A stretch of DNA of 64,000 bases from Allorhizobium borbori. GTDB lineage: Bacteria; Pseudomonadota; Alphaproteobacteria; Rhizobiales; Rhizobiaceae. How positions within the stretch are numbered: the stretch's first letter is position 1; every line of letters begins with the position of its first letter. The stretch is taken from NCBI RefSeq assembly GCF_014196535.1, contig NZ_JACIDU010000003.1, positions 248,001 to 312,000 of the forward strand. Direction: 5' to 3'. The translations under genes were made by a program, and so were the position numbers. The notes beneath the pieces were generated by a model. It worked only from the letters and a program-made list of their open reading frames with translations. It had not been told where the DNA came from and did no database searches. Of this stretch, positions 45,071 to 55,290 are shown piece after piece.

Positions 45071-45952
45071 TCATTTCACCCGAAGCGCCGTCATGATGCG
45101 CCCGCCGAAAACATTGAGAACCAGTCCAAGGGCAATCAAGGCCGCTCCAATGGTCTCCACGCCCGACACGCGCTCATGGAACACGATGGCCGCGCTTGCC
45201 ATGCCAACGACCGGAACGAGAAGCGAGAACGGGGCGACTACCGCTGCCGGGTAACGCGCCATCAGGAAGCTCCATATGCTGGCGCCGATCAACGTCGCAC
45301 CGAACACCAGATAGGCGATGGAGCCGATGGCTGCGGGCGATGGCGATGACGCGGCGGCCCAGATCGCTTCCGGCCCCTCCACGATCCACGACAGGGCAAA
45401 CAACGGCACGATGGGCACGAGGCTTGTCCAGACGATGAAGGCGATAGGATCGACCTTGCTGACACCTCTGTTGACGATGTTGGCCGCTGCCCATGACAGC
45501 GCGGCGCCAACGCACATCAACAGAGGCACAAAGGCAGTTGCGGCGTGCATGCGGTCAACGGCGATGACACCCAGTCCACCGAAGGCAACGGCAGCGCCGA
45601 AAATGCGGGCCGGCCCCGCCTTTTCTCCGAGAAGAACCGCCGCGAGAACCATGGTGAAGAACGCCTGCACCTGCAGAACAAGCGAAGCAAGCCCCGCCGG
45701 CAAGCCCAGTTTGAGCGCGGGAAACAGCAGGGCAAACTGGCCGAAACCGATCGTCATGCCGAAGAGGATGATCGTCTTCCATGGGACGTCCGGCTTGCGA
45801 AAGAACAGAATGAACGGCAGCGACGAAAAAACGTAACGCATCGATGACAGAAACAGCGGCGGCACATCGCTGACGCCTAGCTTGATAACGACGAAATTGA
45901 AGCCCCACAGCACGACATTGACGAGGGCAAGCAGGATATGGGGCAGACTCAT
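45071..45952 (-). CDS. EamA-family transporter
   Basis: A 293-residue DMT-superfamily protein with about ten predicted membrane helices in two EamA repeats (1-135 and 150-290). N-terminal LLALVNVVLWGFNFVVIKLG and LPAGLASLVLQVQAFFTMVLA are typical of the O-acetylserine/cysteine exporter-like subgroup. Probable metabolite exporter in the inner membrane; the substrate cannot be read. A 16 bp palindrome (46042-46057) lies about 90 bp upstream of its start and may be its operator. Confidence 0.88.
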   Translation of the reverse strand: MSLPHILLALVNVVLWGFNFVVIKLGVSDVPPLFLSSMRYVFSSLPFILFFRKPDVPWKTIILFGMTIGFGQFALLFPALKLGLPAGLASLVLQVQAFFTMVLAAVLLGEKAGPARIFGAAVAFGGLGVIAVDRMHAATAFVPLLMCVGAALSWAAANIVNRGVSKVDPIAFIVWTSLVPIVPLFALSWIVEGPEAIWAAASSPSPAAIGSIAYLVFGATLIGASIWSFLMARYPAAVVAPFSLLVPVVGMASAAIVFHERVSGVETIGAALIALGLVLNVFGGRIMTALRVK

Positions 45953-46041
45953 TTCATTCTCCGCGACGGACAGAGGTCGAAAGTAATCTCCCTTGCACGC
46001 GACAAACAGCGAATCCTGTTTCTGCCGCCATGAAAAATATT

Positions 46042-46057
46042 GATATATCGATATATC
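46042..46057. promoter_or_regulatory. Sixteen-base palindrome, possible operator
   Basis: GATATATC is repeated twice head to tail (46042-46049 and 46050-46057). Each half is itself a palindrome, so the whole is palindromic. It lies between murI and the EamA gene, upstream of the latter. AT-rich symmetrical sites of this form are typical of dimeric repressors; the protein is unknown. Confidence 0.5.
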
Positions 46058-46075
46058 GCGACACTGATGACGTCG

Positions 46076-46906
46076 TTACGCCCTCAAGCCGAAGCCCTGC
46101 ATCAACCGACGCGTGGCGAAATCGGGATTGCCGGACGTGAAGATCGCGAAGTCCTGATCCTCGGGGTGCTGGAGCGCATCGCGGACGAAAGGCACGAGAC
46201 GCCGGGCCTGCCGGGCAATCGCCTCGGCCGGGTCGAGCCAGTCCACCGGCCAGGGCGCATATTTGCGGAAGAGATTGGCCATGAAGGGATAATGCGTGCA
46301 GGCCAGCACGACGATATCCGTGCGTCGCCCGTCCTTCTCGATGAAGCAGGGCAGAATTTCCGCCTTCACCGCTTCCTCCGAAACCGGCTCACCGCGAATA
46401 TAGGCTTCCGCCATGCGGGCCAGGTTTTCCGAACCGACAAGCCGCACATGGCACTGGCTGGCAAAGGACTGGATGAGATCGCGGGTATAGGCGCGCTTCA
46501 CCGTGCCGGGCGTGGCGAGAACCGAAACGAGGCCGGAGCGGGTGCGTTCCGCGGCCGGCTTGATGGCCGGAACCGTGCCGACGAAGGTCATGTCCGGAAA
46601 AGCTTCCCGGAGTGCTGCACCCGCCAGCGTGAAGGCGGTGTTGCAGGCGATGATGCAAAGCTCGGGTGCTTGCTCCGCCAAAAGCCGGGCAAAGAGCGCG
46701 ATGATTCGCTCCTGAAGCGCCCCCTCCTCCCAGCCTCCGTAAGGGAAGCCGGCATCGTCCGCTACGTAAATGAAACCGCGCTCTGGCATCAGGACGCGCG
46801 CCTCGCGCAGCACCGTAAGGCCGCCAATACCGGAATCGAAGACCAGAACGGGCTTCAGGTCAGTCCTGTTCGTTGCGGGAGACGTCGCCGCCGTCATGTT
46901 CGCCAT
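46076..46906 (-). CDS. murI: Glutamate racemase
   Basis: Provides D-glutamate for peptidoglycan. The 276 residues contain [11 protein letters not shown], the first catalytic cysteine in IIACNT (C88) and the second in VLACTHYP (C203), as in all glutamate racemases. Its start lies inside the end of the trmJ-like gene, overlapping it by 47 bp, so the two are transcribed together. Confidence 0.95.
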   Translation of the reverse strand: MANMTAATSPATNRTDLKPVLVFDSGIGGLTVLREARVLMPERGFIYVADDAGFPYGGWEEGALQERIIALFARLLAEQAPELCIIACNTAFTLAGAALREAFPDMTFVGTVPAIKPAAERTRSGLVSVLATPGTVKRAYTRDLIQSFASQCHVRLVGSENLARMAEAYIRGEPVSEEAVKAEILPCFIEKDGRRTDIVVLACTHYPFMANLFRKYAPWPVDWLDPAEAIARQARRLVPFVRDALQHPEDQDFAIFTSGNPDFATRRLMQGFGLRA

Positions 46907-47720
46907 CCTCGGTGGAAAACGCCGCCGGAACGGAAGGCGCCCTTGTGCCGCGCGGATTCTTGCGGGAAAACCGGTCCAGAGAGGAAATCACCCCGCGCAG
47001 CACGCTGATTTCCTGCTCGCTGAAGGCGGGCCGGGACAGAACAGCCCGGAGGTTGTCCATCATTTTCGGCTTTTTTCCGGCGGGGCGAAAATAACCGCGC
47101 GAATCGAGCGCCTCTTCCAACTGCTCGACCATGCCGAAAAGCTGTTCCTTGGTGGCGGGGGTCTGGTCCGGCGCCTGAAACAGCGTGGCCGTTACATCCT
47201 CCATGCCGGATTTCATCCACTCATAGGACATCAAAAGCACCGCCTGGGCGATGTTGAGCGAGGCAAAGGCCGGATTGACCGGGAAAGTGACGATCTCGTC
47301 CGCCAGTGCCACTTCCTCATTGGAAAGACCCCAGCGCTCGCGACCGAAGAGGATGCCCGTCGCTTCGCCAGCCTTGAAGCGGGCACGCAAAGCGGTCGTC
47401 GCCTCGACGGGCGAGGCCACACGCTTGAAGCCGTCACGCAACCGCGCCGTGGTGGCATAGACGAAGTTCAGGTCTGCGATCGCCTCTTCCAGCGTATCGA
47501 ACACTTTCGTCGCGTCGATCACATGATCGGCCTTGGAGGCCGCCGCGCGCGCCTTCTCGTTCGGCCAGCCATCACGCGGGTTCACCAGCCTGAGTTCAAC
47601 GAGGCCGAAATTGGCCATGGCGCGGGCCACCATGCCGATATTCTCGCCGAGTTGCGGCTCCACGAGCACGATGACCGGCCCCTCGCGGAGAAGTTCAAGC
47701 TCGCTGTTCGTTCCTGCCAT
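46860..47720 (-). CDS. TrmJ-type tRNA 2'-O-methyltransferase
   Basis: A 286-residue SPOUT (TrmH-like) methyltransferase. [25 protein letters not shown], the knot-forming [15 protein letters not shown] and [13 protein letters not shown] identify the TrmJ/LasT group, which methylates residue 32 of tRNAs. The C-terminal helical extension (about 175-260) resembles TrmJ. The last 30 residues are acidic and overlap murI. ATG 47720 is used; the frame upstream is not conserved. Confidence 0.9.
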   Translation of the reverse strand: MAGTNSELELLREGPVIVLVEPQLGENIGMVARAMANFGLVELRLVNPRDGWPNEKARAAASKADHVIDATKVFDTLEEAIADLNFVYATTARLRDGFKRVASPVEATTALRARFKAGEATGILFGRERWGLSNEEVALADEIVTFPVNPAFASLNIAQAVLLMSYEWMKSGMEDVTATLFQAPDQTPATKEQLFGMVEQLEEALDSRGYFRPAGKKPKMMDNLRAVLSRPAFSEQEISVLRGVISSLDRFSRKNPRGTRAPSVPAAFSTEDGEHDGGDVSRNEQD

Positions 47721-47797
47721 GCCTCTTGCCTCTTTCTGGTCTTCGGCGTTCCCTGACAAGATCAGCCGCAAAAATCAAGCAAGACGCGGCAAAAGCC

Positions 47798-48343
47798 TCA
47801 CTCTTCCTGCGCGATGATGGCTTTCAGCTCTTCGATCACGGAATCGCGCTCGCCATCGGCAACATGGTGAATGTCACGAATCACGGCCTTGCCGTCTTCC
47901 TGCACCACATCGAAATGGACTTCGGAAACGAGGTTCTTGGTGTCGGCGTTGTCTTCGCAGGCCCATAGCCGGAAGCTGACGGCAACATCGGAAACACCAT
48001 CCTTCTCGCCGGCCAGCGCGATCTTCACATCCTGCAGCGGGCAACCATCCTGCGAATTGGTCACCACGTCATAGTCGAAGGGATCGACAGGCTCTTCGCT
48101 TTCGAAGATCTTCGCCGCTTTTTCGGAAGCCTTCTTGTAAAGCTCCACCAGTTCCTTGGTGTACAGCCGGTTCAGGCGATCGCCTTCGAAAATGCCCTTC
48201 CATTCATCGACGGAGTCGGACCAGTTGGTCACGGTGACATCCATCACTTCCTTGACCGGCGCAACGGGATCGGGGCTTTGCGCCGCGACCGGCGCCGCAA
48301 GCGTGACGAAACCGGCCACGAAGAGAGAAAAGGCCAAGCGCAT
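47798..48343 (-). CDS. Exported protein of unknown function
   Basis: A 181-residue protein with a signal peptide (MRLAFSLFVAGFVTLAAPVAAQ, cut after VAA or AAQ). The helical acidic mature part contains two cysteines (DGCPL and WACED) that may form a disulfide in the periplasm. Composition and length suggest a conserved rhizobial secreted protein, but I know no family. The trmJ-like gene follows 77 bp downstream. Confidence 0.75.
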   Translation of the reverse strand: MRLAFSLFVAGFVTLAAPVAAQSPDPVAPVKEVMDVTVTNWSDSVDEWKGIFEGDRLNRLYTKELVELYKKASEKAAKIFESEEPVDPFDYDVVTNSQDGCPLQDVKIALAGEKDGVSDVAVSFRLWACEDNADTKNLVSEVHFDVVQEDGKAVIRDIHHVADGERDSVIEELKAIIAQEE

Positions 48344-48670
48344 GGGAAATCGACTCCTAAAGGGCGTGATGCTTTAAAGCATATCGCGCAAAAGTGTGCG
48401 GCGGTTTTGCGTCCACGACTTGCACGAACTGAAAGATTTGAAACAGGGCGCGAATCTGAAAGATAGCGACCGCCGTGGCGCACAATATCCGCAGATCGGC
48501 GTTTGGCAATCGGAAACCTCAAGGCGCTTTTTCATGGCTGATTCTCGCAAAAAGAGGGCCAAAAAAGGGTTCAACGCTTTGCGATACGATTTCCCGGTGC
48601 TATAGGCGCACGGGACTTTATTTCAAAGGCGCGGAACACCTCCGTTCCGGTTCATTACGGTGAGGACTTC
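48344..48670. repeat. 327 bp gap with a degenerate rhizobial dispersed repeat
   Basis: This gap contains no gene I can support. It holds the inverted repeat CGCAAAA (48387-48393) / TTTTGCG (48405-48411) set in the context AAAGCATATCGCG-CAAAAGTGTGC. This resembles a widespread intergenic palindrome of Rhizobium and Agrobacterium genomes, so 48369-48460 is probably a decayed copy. The rest is the upstream region of icd, with a weak -10-like TATAGG at about 48603. Confidence 0.5.
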
Positions 48671-49885
48671 ATGGCAAAGATCAAGGTTGCAAATCCGGTC
48701 GTCGATCTCGACGGCGACGAAATGACCCGCATTATCTGGCAGCTCATCAAGGACAAGCTGATCCTGCCTTATCTCGATCTTGACATCGAATATTACGACC
48801 TTTCCGTCGAAAACCGCGATGCCACGAACGACCAGGTCACGGTCGATGCCGCCAATGCCATCAAGAAACACGGCGTCGGCATCAAGTGCGCCACGATCAC
48901 GCCGGACGAAGCCCGCGTGAAGGAATTCAACCTCAAGGAAATGTGGAAGTCTCCAAACGGCACGATCCGCAACATCCTCGGCGGCGTCATCTTCCGCGAA
49001 CCGATCATCTGCAAGAACGTTCCGCGTCTGGTTCCGGGCTGGACCAAGCCGATCGTCGTCGGCCGCCACGCCTTCGGCGACCAGTACAAGGCAACCGACT
49101 TCAAGTTCCCCGGCAAGGGCACCCTGTCGATCAAGTTCGTCGGTGAAGACGGCGCTGTGATCGAAAAGGAAGTCTACAAGGCTCCGGGCGCTGGCGTTGC
49201 CATGGCCATGTACAACCTCGACGAATCGATCCGCGAATTCGCCCGCGCATCCATGATGTACGGCCTGATGCGCAAGTGGCCGGTCTACCTCTCCACGAAG
49301 AACACCATCCTGAAGGCCTATGACGGCCGCTTCAAGGACATCTTCGAAGAAGTCTACCAGACCGAGTTCAAGGCCCAGTTCGACGAAATCGGCATTGTCT
49401 ACGAACACCGCCTGATCGACGACATGGTCGCCTCCGCCCTGAAGTGGTCCGGCGGCTATGTCTGGGCCTGCAAGAACTACGATGGCGACGTGCAGTCCGA
49501 TACGGTTGCGCAGGGCTTCGGTTCGCTCGGCCTGATGACCTCCGTTCTCCTTTCGCCCGATGGCCGCACGGTGGAAGCCGAAGCCGCCCACGGCACGGTG
49601 ACGCGCCACTACCGCCAGCACCAGAAGGGTCAGGAAACCTCGACCAACTCGATCGCCTCGATCTTCGCCTGGACGCGTGGCCTCGCCCACCGCGCCAAGC
49701 TGGACGACAACGCCGAACTCGCCAAGTTCGCGACCACGCTGGAGCGTGTCTGCGTCGACACCGTCGAGTCCGGCTTCATGACCAAGGATCTGGCGCTTCT
49801 GATCGGTCCCGATCAGCCGTGGCTCTCCACGACCGCCTTCCTCGACAAGATCGATGAAAACCTGCAGAAGGCCATGGCCGCCTGA
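48671..49885 (+). CDS. icd: Isocitrate dehydrogenase (NADP+)
   Basis: TCA-cycle enzyme oxidising isocitrate to 2-oxoglutarate. The 404 residues are of the eukaryote-like (type II, about 400-residue) [19 protein letters not shown], the [10 protein letters not shown] substrate block, and [31 protein letters not shown] near the C-terminus. The gene is monocistronic with a strong terminator at 49913. Confidence 0.97.
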   Translation: MAKIKVANPVVDLDGDEMTRIIWQLIKDKLILPYLDLDIEYYDLSVENRDATNDQVTVDAANAIKKHGVGIKCATITPDEARVKEFNLKEMWKSPNGTIRNILGGVIFREPIICKNVPRLVPGWTKPIVVGRHAFGDQYKATDFKFPGKGTLSIKFVGEDGAVIEKEVYKAPGAGVAMAMYNLDESIREFARASMMYGLMRKWPVYLSTKNTILKAYDGRFKDIFEEVYQTEFKAQFDEIGIVYEHRLIDDMVASALKWSGGYVWACKNYDGDVQSDTVAQGFGSLGLMTSVLLSPDGRTVEAEAAHGTVTRHYRQHQKGQETSTNSIASIFAWTRGLAHRAKLDDNAELAKFATTLERVCVDTVESGFMTKDLALLIGPDQPWLSTTAFLDKIDENLQKAMAA

Positions 49886-49912
49886 GGTTCGATCCCGGAT
49901 CGAAAATGACCG

Positions 49913-49942
49913 TCGCCCGCGATGCAAATCGCGGGCGATTTT
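49913..49942 (+). terminator. Intrinsic terminator of icd
   Basis: TCGCCCGCGAT (49913-49923), loop GCAA, ATCGCGGGCGA (49928-49938), then TTTT. The GNRA-type loop adds stability. Confidence 0.9.
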
Positions 49943-50008
49943 CGTTAGGGCGCTTGCAAGTTCGTGAGCGCCCAACTAGAACATAAAAAGAACATTTGGG
50001 AGAGGATC

Positions 50009-50632
50009 ATGCCGGAACTGCTGCTCTACAGTAACCCGATGTCGCGCGGTCGCATCGCGCGCTGGATGCTTGAAGAAATTGGCCAACCCTATCGGATGGA
50101 GACGCTGGCTTGGGGTGCGCCGATGAAGAGCCCCGCCTTTCTGGCGCTCAACCCCATGGGCAAGGTTCCCGTTCTCGTTCATGGCAATGCCGTGGTCAGT
50201 GAAACCGCCGCCATCTGCGCCTATCTCGGCGACACCTTTTCGGAAGCAGGCCTTGCACCACGCATGAACACCGAGCGGGCCGCCTATTATCGGTGGCTTT
50301 TCTTCACCGCGGGCCCCCTTGAAGCCGCCATCACGAACCGGGCCTTCAATTGCGAGCCGCCGGAGGAAAAGTCGCGCGCAGTGGGTTACGGCACGTTCAA
50401 CGATGTCATGAATGCTCTTGAAGTCGCTGTCAGCACGACGGCCTATATCGCCGGCGACCGCTTCACGGCGGCCGATGTCTATGTTGGGGGGCAGATCCAG
50501 TTCGGCTTGCAGTTCGGCACGCTTGAGAAGAAACCCGCCTTTCTGGCCTACTGGGATCGCCTCAAGAGCCGTCCCGCCTATCTGCGCGCGGCCGACCTGG
50601 ACAACGCTGCAGCGGAAGCCATGAAGCCGTGA
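50009..50632 (+). CDS. Glutathione S-transferase family protein
   Basis: A 207-residue GST with a thioredoxin-fold N-terminus (LLLYSNPMSRGRIARWMLEE, in which the Ser region contacts glutathione). VPVLVHGNAVVSETAAICAYLG carries the glutathione-binding SE pair, and an all-helical C-terminal domain follows. ATG 50009 follows GGGAGAGG. Substrate unknown. Confidence 0.9.
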   Translation: MPELLLYSNPMSRGRIARWMLEEIGQPYRMETLAWGAPMKSPAFLALNPMGKVPVLVHGNAVVSETAAICAYLGDTFSEAGLAPRMNTERAAYYRWLFFTAGPLEAAITNRAFNCEPPEEKSRAVGYGTFNDVMNALEVAVSTTAYIAGDRFTAADVYVGGQIQFGLQFGTLEKKPAFLAYWDRLKSRPAYLRAADLDNAAAEAMKP

Positions 50633-50766
50633 CCTTTTGACATATCAATGATCGAACCATTGCGCCAAATGCACGACTCATTATGCATTAAGGGGTAGTG
50701 TTTCTCATTCCAGCAACGGGCGCGACCTCGAGAGGCCGCGCCTTCCGCAGTACGAAGGGCATGCGC

Positions 50767-52410
50767 ATGATCGACGTGCTTTTGCCAAAGCTTGTTTCCG
50801 TCTTTCGCGAAGGATACGACGCCAGTCGCCTGAAAGCCGATGCCCTGGCGGGGCTTACGGTTGCCATCGTGGCACTGCCGCTCTCCATGGCGATTGCGAT
50901 TGCCTCGGGCGTAGGACCGGACCGGGGGCTCTATACGGCCATTGTCGGTGGCTTTCTCGTATCGTTGTTCGGCGGCAGCCGTCACCAGATCGGCGGACCG
51001 GCGGGCGCCTTCATCGTTCTGGTCTCGGCCACCGTTGCCCGGCAGGGCATCGACGGGTTGATACTCGCAGTGTTCATCTCGGGCGTACTGCTGATCGCCG
51101 CCGGTTATCTTCGCCTCGGAAAATACATCAAGTTCATCCCCTACCCGGTTACGGTCGGCTTCACCGCCGGTATTGCTGTCATCATCTTTGCCAGCCAGCT
51201 TTCCGAGCTGTTCGGCCTGACGTTACCGGGCAAGGAGCCGGGGCCGCTGGTCGAGAAACTGGAGGCGCTGGCGGGCGCAGCGGGAACCTTCAACCTTCCC
51301 TCCTTCGGCATCGCGCTCATCACCATCCTCATCATCGCGCTCATCAAGCAATACCGGCCGAACTGGCCAAGCCTTCTTATCGCTGTTTGCGCAGCCTCCG
51401 TCTTCGCAACCATCCTGTCGCTTCCCGTCGCCACTGTCGGGAGCCGCTTCGGCGGCATTCCAGGCAGTCTGCCCTCACCGGCCTTGCCCACCTTCTCGCT
51501 CGACAAGCTGATCGCCGTCTTTCCGGATGCGATCGCCTTCACCTTGCTCGGTGCCATCGAATCCCTGCTGTCGGCCGTTGTGGCCGACGGCATGACCGGG
51601 CGGCGCCACCGCTCCAGCATGGAGCTGATCGGCCAAGGGGTCGCCAATATGGGCTCGGCCGTCTTTGGAGGTATATGCGTCACCGGCACTATTGCCCGCA
51701 CCGCCACCAATGTGCGCGCCGGTGGTACAAGCCCCGTCGCCGGCATGTTGCATGCGGTCTTCCTGCTGCTGTTCATGCTCGTTGCAGCACCGCTTGCCAG
51801 CTACATACCGCTTGCCGCCCTTGCCGGCGTTCTGGCCATCGTATCCTGGAACATGATCGAGAAGCCGGCGATCGCCGCACTTCTCAAAGGTAGCCGCGGC
51901 GAGGCCGTGGTGCTGGTCGTAACCTTCCTGTTCGTGATTTTCCGGGACCTGACGGAAGGCATCATCGTGGGTTTCGCCCTCGGTGCCGTTCTCTTCATAG
52001 ACCGCATGGGCAAAACCATCCGCGTCGATATAGAGGATGCAGAGGATGAGGAAGCGCCGGTTGACAACACGGACCGCGACACGGTCGTCTATCACATCAA
52101 CGGCGCCTTCTTTTTCGGCGCGGCTGCCACCGTCGGTTCGGTGCTCGACCGCATAGCAGCGCGCTACCGGAACTTCGTCCTCGACTGCTCCGGCATTTCC
52201 CTGATGGATTCCACCGGCGCAAATGTCATCGAGGGGCTGGTGAACAAGGCCGAGCGAAGCGGCATTGCAATCTACATCGCCGGTGCCGCGCCCGAGTTGC
52301 GCAGACTTCTCGAAACCCACGAGATCCACGAGCCGCGCGTTTCCTTCACAACGGATGTGAACACCGCGAAGAGCATGGCCCGCGCCCGGCGCAGCCAGGC
52401 GGCCTGCTGA
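50767..52410 (+). CDS. SulP-family anion transporter with STAS domain
   Basis: A 547-residue inner-membrane transporter of the SLC26/SulP family. It has about 10-14 membrane segments (VAIVALPLSMAIAIASGV...GGPAGAFIVLVSATVA is the family signature) and a C-terminal cytoplasmic STAS domain (about 425-535, LDCSGISLMDSTGANVIEGL). Members move sulfate, bicarbonate or dicarboxylates; the substrate is not evident. GAAGGG lies 7 nt before ATG 50767. It converges on alaS with a shared terminator. Confidence 0.93.
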   Translation: MIDVLLPKLVSVFREGYDASRLKADALAGLTVAIVALPLSMAIAIASGVGPDRGLYTAIVGGFLVSLFGGSRHQIGGPAGAFIVLVSATVARQGIDGLILAVFISGVLLIAAGYLRLGKYIKFIPYPVTVGFTAGIAVIIFASQLSELFGLTLPGKEPGPLVEKLEALAGAAGTFNLPSFGIALITILIIALIKQYRPNWPSLLIAVCAASVFATILSLPVATVGSRFGGIPGSLPSPALPTFSLDKLIAVFPDAIAFTLLGAIESLLSAVVADGMTGRRHRSSMELIGQGVANMGSAVFGGICVTGTIARTATNVRAGGTSPVAGMLHAVFLLLFMLVAAPLASYIPLAALAGVLAIVSWNMIEKPAIAALLKGSRGEAVVLVVTFLFVIFRDLTEGIIVGFALGAVLFIDRMGKTIRVDIEDAEDEEAPVDNTDRDTVVYHINGAFFFGAAATVGSVLDRIAARYRNFVLDCSGISLMDSTGANVIEGLVNKAERSGIAIYIAGAAPELRRLLETHEIHEPRVSFTTDVNTAKSMARARRSQAAC

Positions 52411-52416
52411 CACGAA

Positions 52417-52451
52417 AAAGCCGGCGAACATGAGCTCACCGGCTTTGCTTT
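52417..52451. terminator. Shared terminator of the SulP gene and alaS
   Basis: AAAGCCGG (52417-52424) and CCGGCTTT (52439-52446) around a 14 nt loop, with T runs on both strands, between the two convergent stop codons. Confidence 0.82.
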
Positions 52452-52464
52452 TTGGGTCTCTACT

Positions 52465-55125
52465 TCAGCCCGCGATCGAAGCTGCGACCGCTTCGATGGC
52501 CTCGGCTGCCTTCTCGCCATCCGGCCCGCCAGCCTGCGCCATATCCGCACGACCGCCGCCACCCTTGCCACCGAGAGCGGCCGAAGCAACACGCACGAGA
52601 TCGACAGCGCTTGCCTTGTCCGTCAGGTCGGGCGTAACCGCCACAACCGCACTGGCCTTGCCGTCTTCAGAGACACCGACCAGCGCAACCACGCCCGAGC
52701 CGAGTGATGCCTTGGCTTCATCGGCCATGCCCTTGAGATCGCGCGGTTCAACGCCGGTGACGACACGACCGAGGAAGCGCACGCCGCCAAGATCACGGAC
52801 TTCGCTGGCAGAATCGCCCGCGCCGCCGCCCATTGCCAGCTTGCGCTTGGCTTCCGCCAGTTCCTTTTCGAGCTTTTTGCGCTCGTCCAGCAGCGCCTCG
52901 ACGCGCGAGAGAACATCATTCGGCTGTACCTTGAGCGCACCGGCCAGCGCTTTGACGCGCTCGTCCTGCTCGGCGAGATAAGTCAGCGCGCCTTCGCCGG
53001 TCACAGCCTCGACGCGGCGAACACCGGCGCCCACGGCGCTTTCGCCGAGGACGCGGATCATGCCAATCTCGCCGGTGGCGCGGACATGCGTACCGCCGCA
53101 AAGCTCGATCGAATAGGGCTTGCCGGCCTTCGGGCCCTCGATGGTCGTGCCCATCGATACGACGCGGACCTCGTCACCATACTTTTCGCCAAAGAGCGCC
53201 ATTGCGCCTTCGGCAATCGCATCATCGACACTCATCAGGCGCGTCGTGACCGGCGCGTTCTGGAGTACGATGGCGTTTGCCATTTCCTCGACCTGCTTCA
53301 GCTCTTCCGCCGTCATCGGCTTCGGATGCGAAACGTCGAAACGCAGCCGCTCGGGCGCGACCAGAGAGCCCTTCTGGGCGACATGGGTACCGAGAACGCT
53401 GCGCAGTGCTTCATGCAGGAGGTGCGTTGCCGAGTGATTGGAGCGCAAACGGAAACGGCGACCGTGATCCACCGTCAAAGCGACAGGCTCACCCACTTTC
53501 AGTGTGCCCTTGGCGACCGTTGCGCGATGAACGAAAAGACCCTCGCCCTTCTTCTGCGTGTCCGTCACGTCAAGGCGAGCCGTGTCGGTTTCGATAACGC
53601 CGGTGTCGCCCGTCTGGCCGCCGGACTCGCCATAGAACGGCGTCTGATTGACGACAACCTGAACTTCGTCGCCTTCGGAAACTGTATCGACCGATGCGCC
53701 GTCCTTCACAAGCGCCTGGATCACGCCTTCCGCCGTTTCGGTGTCATAGCCCAGGAATTCCGTTGCGCCGAGCTTTTCCTTGAGTTCGAACCAGATGGTC
53801 TCGGTCGCCTTCTCACCGGAGCCAGCCCAATGCGAGCGCGCCTCGGCCTTCTGACGCTCCATGGCATCGGTGAAGCTGGAAATATCGACGCCAATGCCGC
53901 GGGCCCTCAGTGCATCCTGTGTCAGGTCAAGCGGGAAACCATAGGTGTCGTAAAGCTTGAACGCGGTCTCGCCATCGAGGCTGTCGCCCTTGGAAAGGCT
54001 GGCCGTGGCATCGTTCAGGAGCGAAAGGCCGCGCTCCAGCGTCTTGCGGAATCGGGTTTCCTCGAGCTTCAGCGTCTCGGTGATCAGGGCTTCGGCTCGC
54101 ACCAGTTCCGGATAGGCACGGCCCATCTGCTGGATCAGCGTCGGCAGGAGCTTCCACAGCAGCGGATCGCGCGAACCGAGCAACTCGGCATGGCGCATCG
54201 CGCGCCGCATGATGCGGCGCAGAACATAGCCACGACCTTCGTTCGACGGTAGAACACCATCGGCAATCAGGAAGGCGGAAGAGCGCAGATGATCGGCGAT
54301 GACACGGTGGCTGGCACGACGCTCACCTTCGGCCGGTACGCCCGTCGCCTCGACTGAAGCCGCGATCAGGGCGCGGAACAGATCGATGTCGTAGTTGTCA
54401 TGCTTGCCCTGCAGCAGGGCGGCGATACGCTCGAGCCCCATGCCGGTATCGATCGACGGACGTGGCAGGTTGACCCGTTCTTCCTTCGTCACCTGCTCGT
54501 ATTGCATGAAGACGAGGTTCCAGATCTCGATGAAACGATCGCCATCCTCATCAGGTGAACCGGGAGGGCCGCCCCAGATATGATCGCCGTGGTCGTAGAA
54601 AATTTCCGAGCACGGGCCGCACGGGCCGGTGTCACCCATGGCCCAGAAATTATCGCTGGTCGGAATGCGGATGATGCGGTCGTCGGAGAAACCGGCGATC
54701 TTCTTCCACAGGTCAAAGGCTTCGTCGTCCGTGTGGTAGACCGTGACCAGAAGGCGCTTGGCGTCTATGCCGAACTCCTTGGTGATCAGGTTCCAGGCAA
54801 GCTCGATAGCCTGTTCCTTGAAATAATCGCCGAACGAGAAATTGCCGAGCATTTCAAAGAAGGTATGATGGCGGGCCGTGTAGCCGACATTGTCGAGGTC
54901 GTTATGCTTGCCGCCGGCACGAACGCATTTCTGCGCCGAAACCGCCGTGGAATAAGGACGGTGCTCAAGCCCGGTGAAAACATTCTTGAACTGCACCATG
55001 CCCGCGTTGGTGAACATGAGCGTCGGATCGTTGCGCGGCACCAGAGGACTGGAGGACACGACCTCGTGTCCGTTCTTCTTGAAATAGTCGAGGAAGGTCG
55101 ACCGGATCTCGTTCACACCGCTCAT
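52465..55125 (-). CDS. alaS: Alanyl-tRNA synthetase
   Basis: Class II aminoacyl-tRNA synthetase of 886 residues, a normal length. It has an N-terminal catalytic domain ([25 protein letters not shown]), the editing domain with [11 protein letters not shown] and the zinc-type CGGTHV, and the C-terminal glycine-rich [16 protein letters not shown] stretch. ATG 55125 follows GAAGGG; an upstream 30-residue extension is not conserved. Downstream of recA on the same strand, separated by a strong terminator. Confidence 0.98.
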   Translation of the reverse strand: MSGVNEIRSTFLDYFKKNGHEVVSSSPLVPRNDPTLMFTNAGMVQFKNVFTGLEHRPYSTAVSAQKCVRAGGKHNDLDNVGYTARHHTFFEMLGNFSFGDYFKEQAIELAWNLITKEFGIDAKRLLVTVYHTDDEAFDLWKKIAGFSDDRIIRIPTSDNFWAMGDTGPCGPCSEIFYDHGDHIWGGPPGSPDEDGDRFIEIWNLVFMQYEQVTKEERVNLPRPSIDTGMGLERIAALLQGKHDNYDIDLFRALIAASVEATGVPAEGERRASHRVIADHLRSSAFLIADGVLPSNEGRGYVLRRIMRRAMRHAELLGSRDPLLWKLLPTLIQQMGRAYPELVRAEALITETLKLEETRFRKTLERGLSLLNDATASLSKGDSLDGETAFKLYDTYGFPLDLTQDALRARGIGVDISSFTDAMERQKAEARSHWAGSGEKATETIWFELKEKLGATEFLGYDTETAEGVIQALVKDGASVDTVSEGDEVQVVVNQTPFYGESGGQTGDTGVIETDTARLDVTDTQKKGEGLFVHRATVAKGTLKVGEPVALTVDHGRRFRLRSNHSATHLLHEALRSVLGTHVAQKGSLVAPERLRFDVSHPKPMTAEELKQVEEMANAIVLQNAPVTTRLMSVDDAIAEGAMALFGEKYGDEVRVVSMGTTIEGPKAGKPYSIELCGGTHVRATGEIGMIRVLGESAVGAGVRRVEAVTGEGALTYLAEQDERVKALAGALKVQPNDVLSRVEALLDERKKLEKELAEAKRKLAMGGGAGDSASEVRDLGGVRFLGRVVTGVEPRDLKGMADEAKASLGSGVVALVGVSEDGKASAVVAVTPDLTDKASAVDLVRVASAALGGKGGGGRADMAQAGGPDGEKAAEAIEAVAASIAG

Positions 55126-55214
55126 GCTACGCCCTTCATTCGCCGCCATACGCGGCCATAATATAAAAAACCAAAGGCTTTTATCTCCGGGGCTTAGCCC
55201 TGTCCAGCCGCGCA

Positions 55215-55257
55215 AAGAAAAACCGACCGCATATCGACGGGATATGCGGTCGGTTTT
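55215..55257 (-). terminator. Intrinsic terminator of recA
   Basis: On the minus strand AAAACCGACCGCATATC (55257-55241) pairs over 17 bp with 55235-55219 around a 5 nt loop, then T residues follow. It lies 33 bp after the recA stop. Confidence 0.92.
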
Positions 55258-55290
55258 CCGGGATTTCGCGCCTAGCGGCGAAGATATGGC

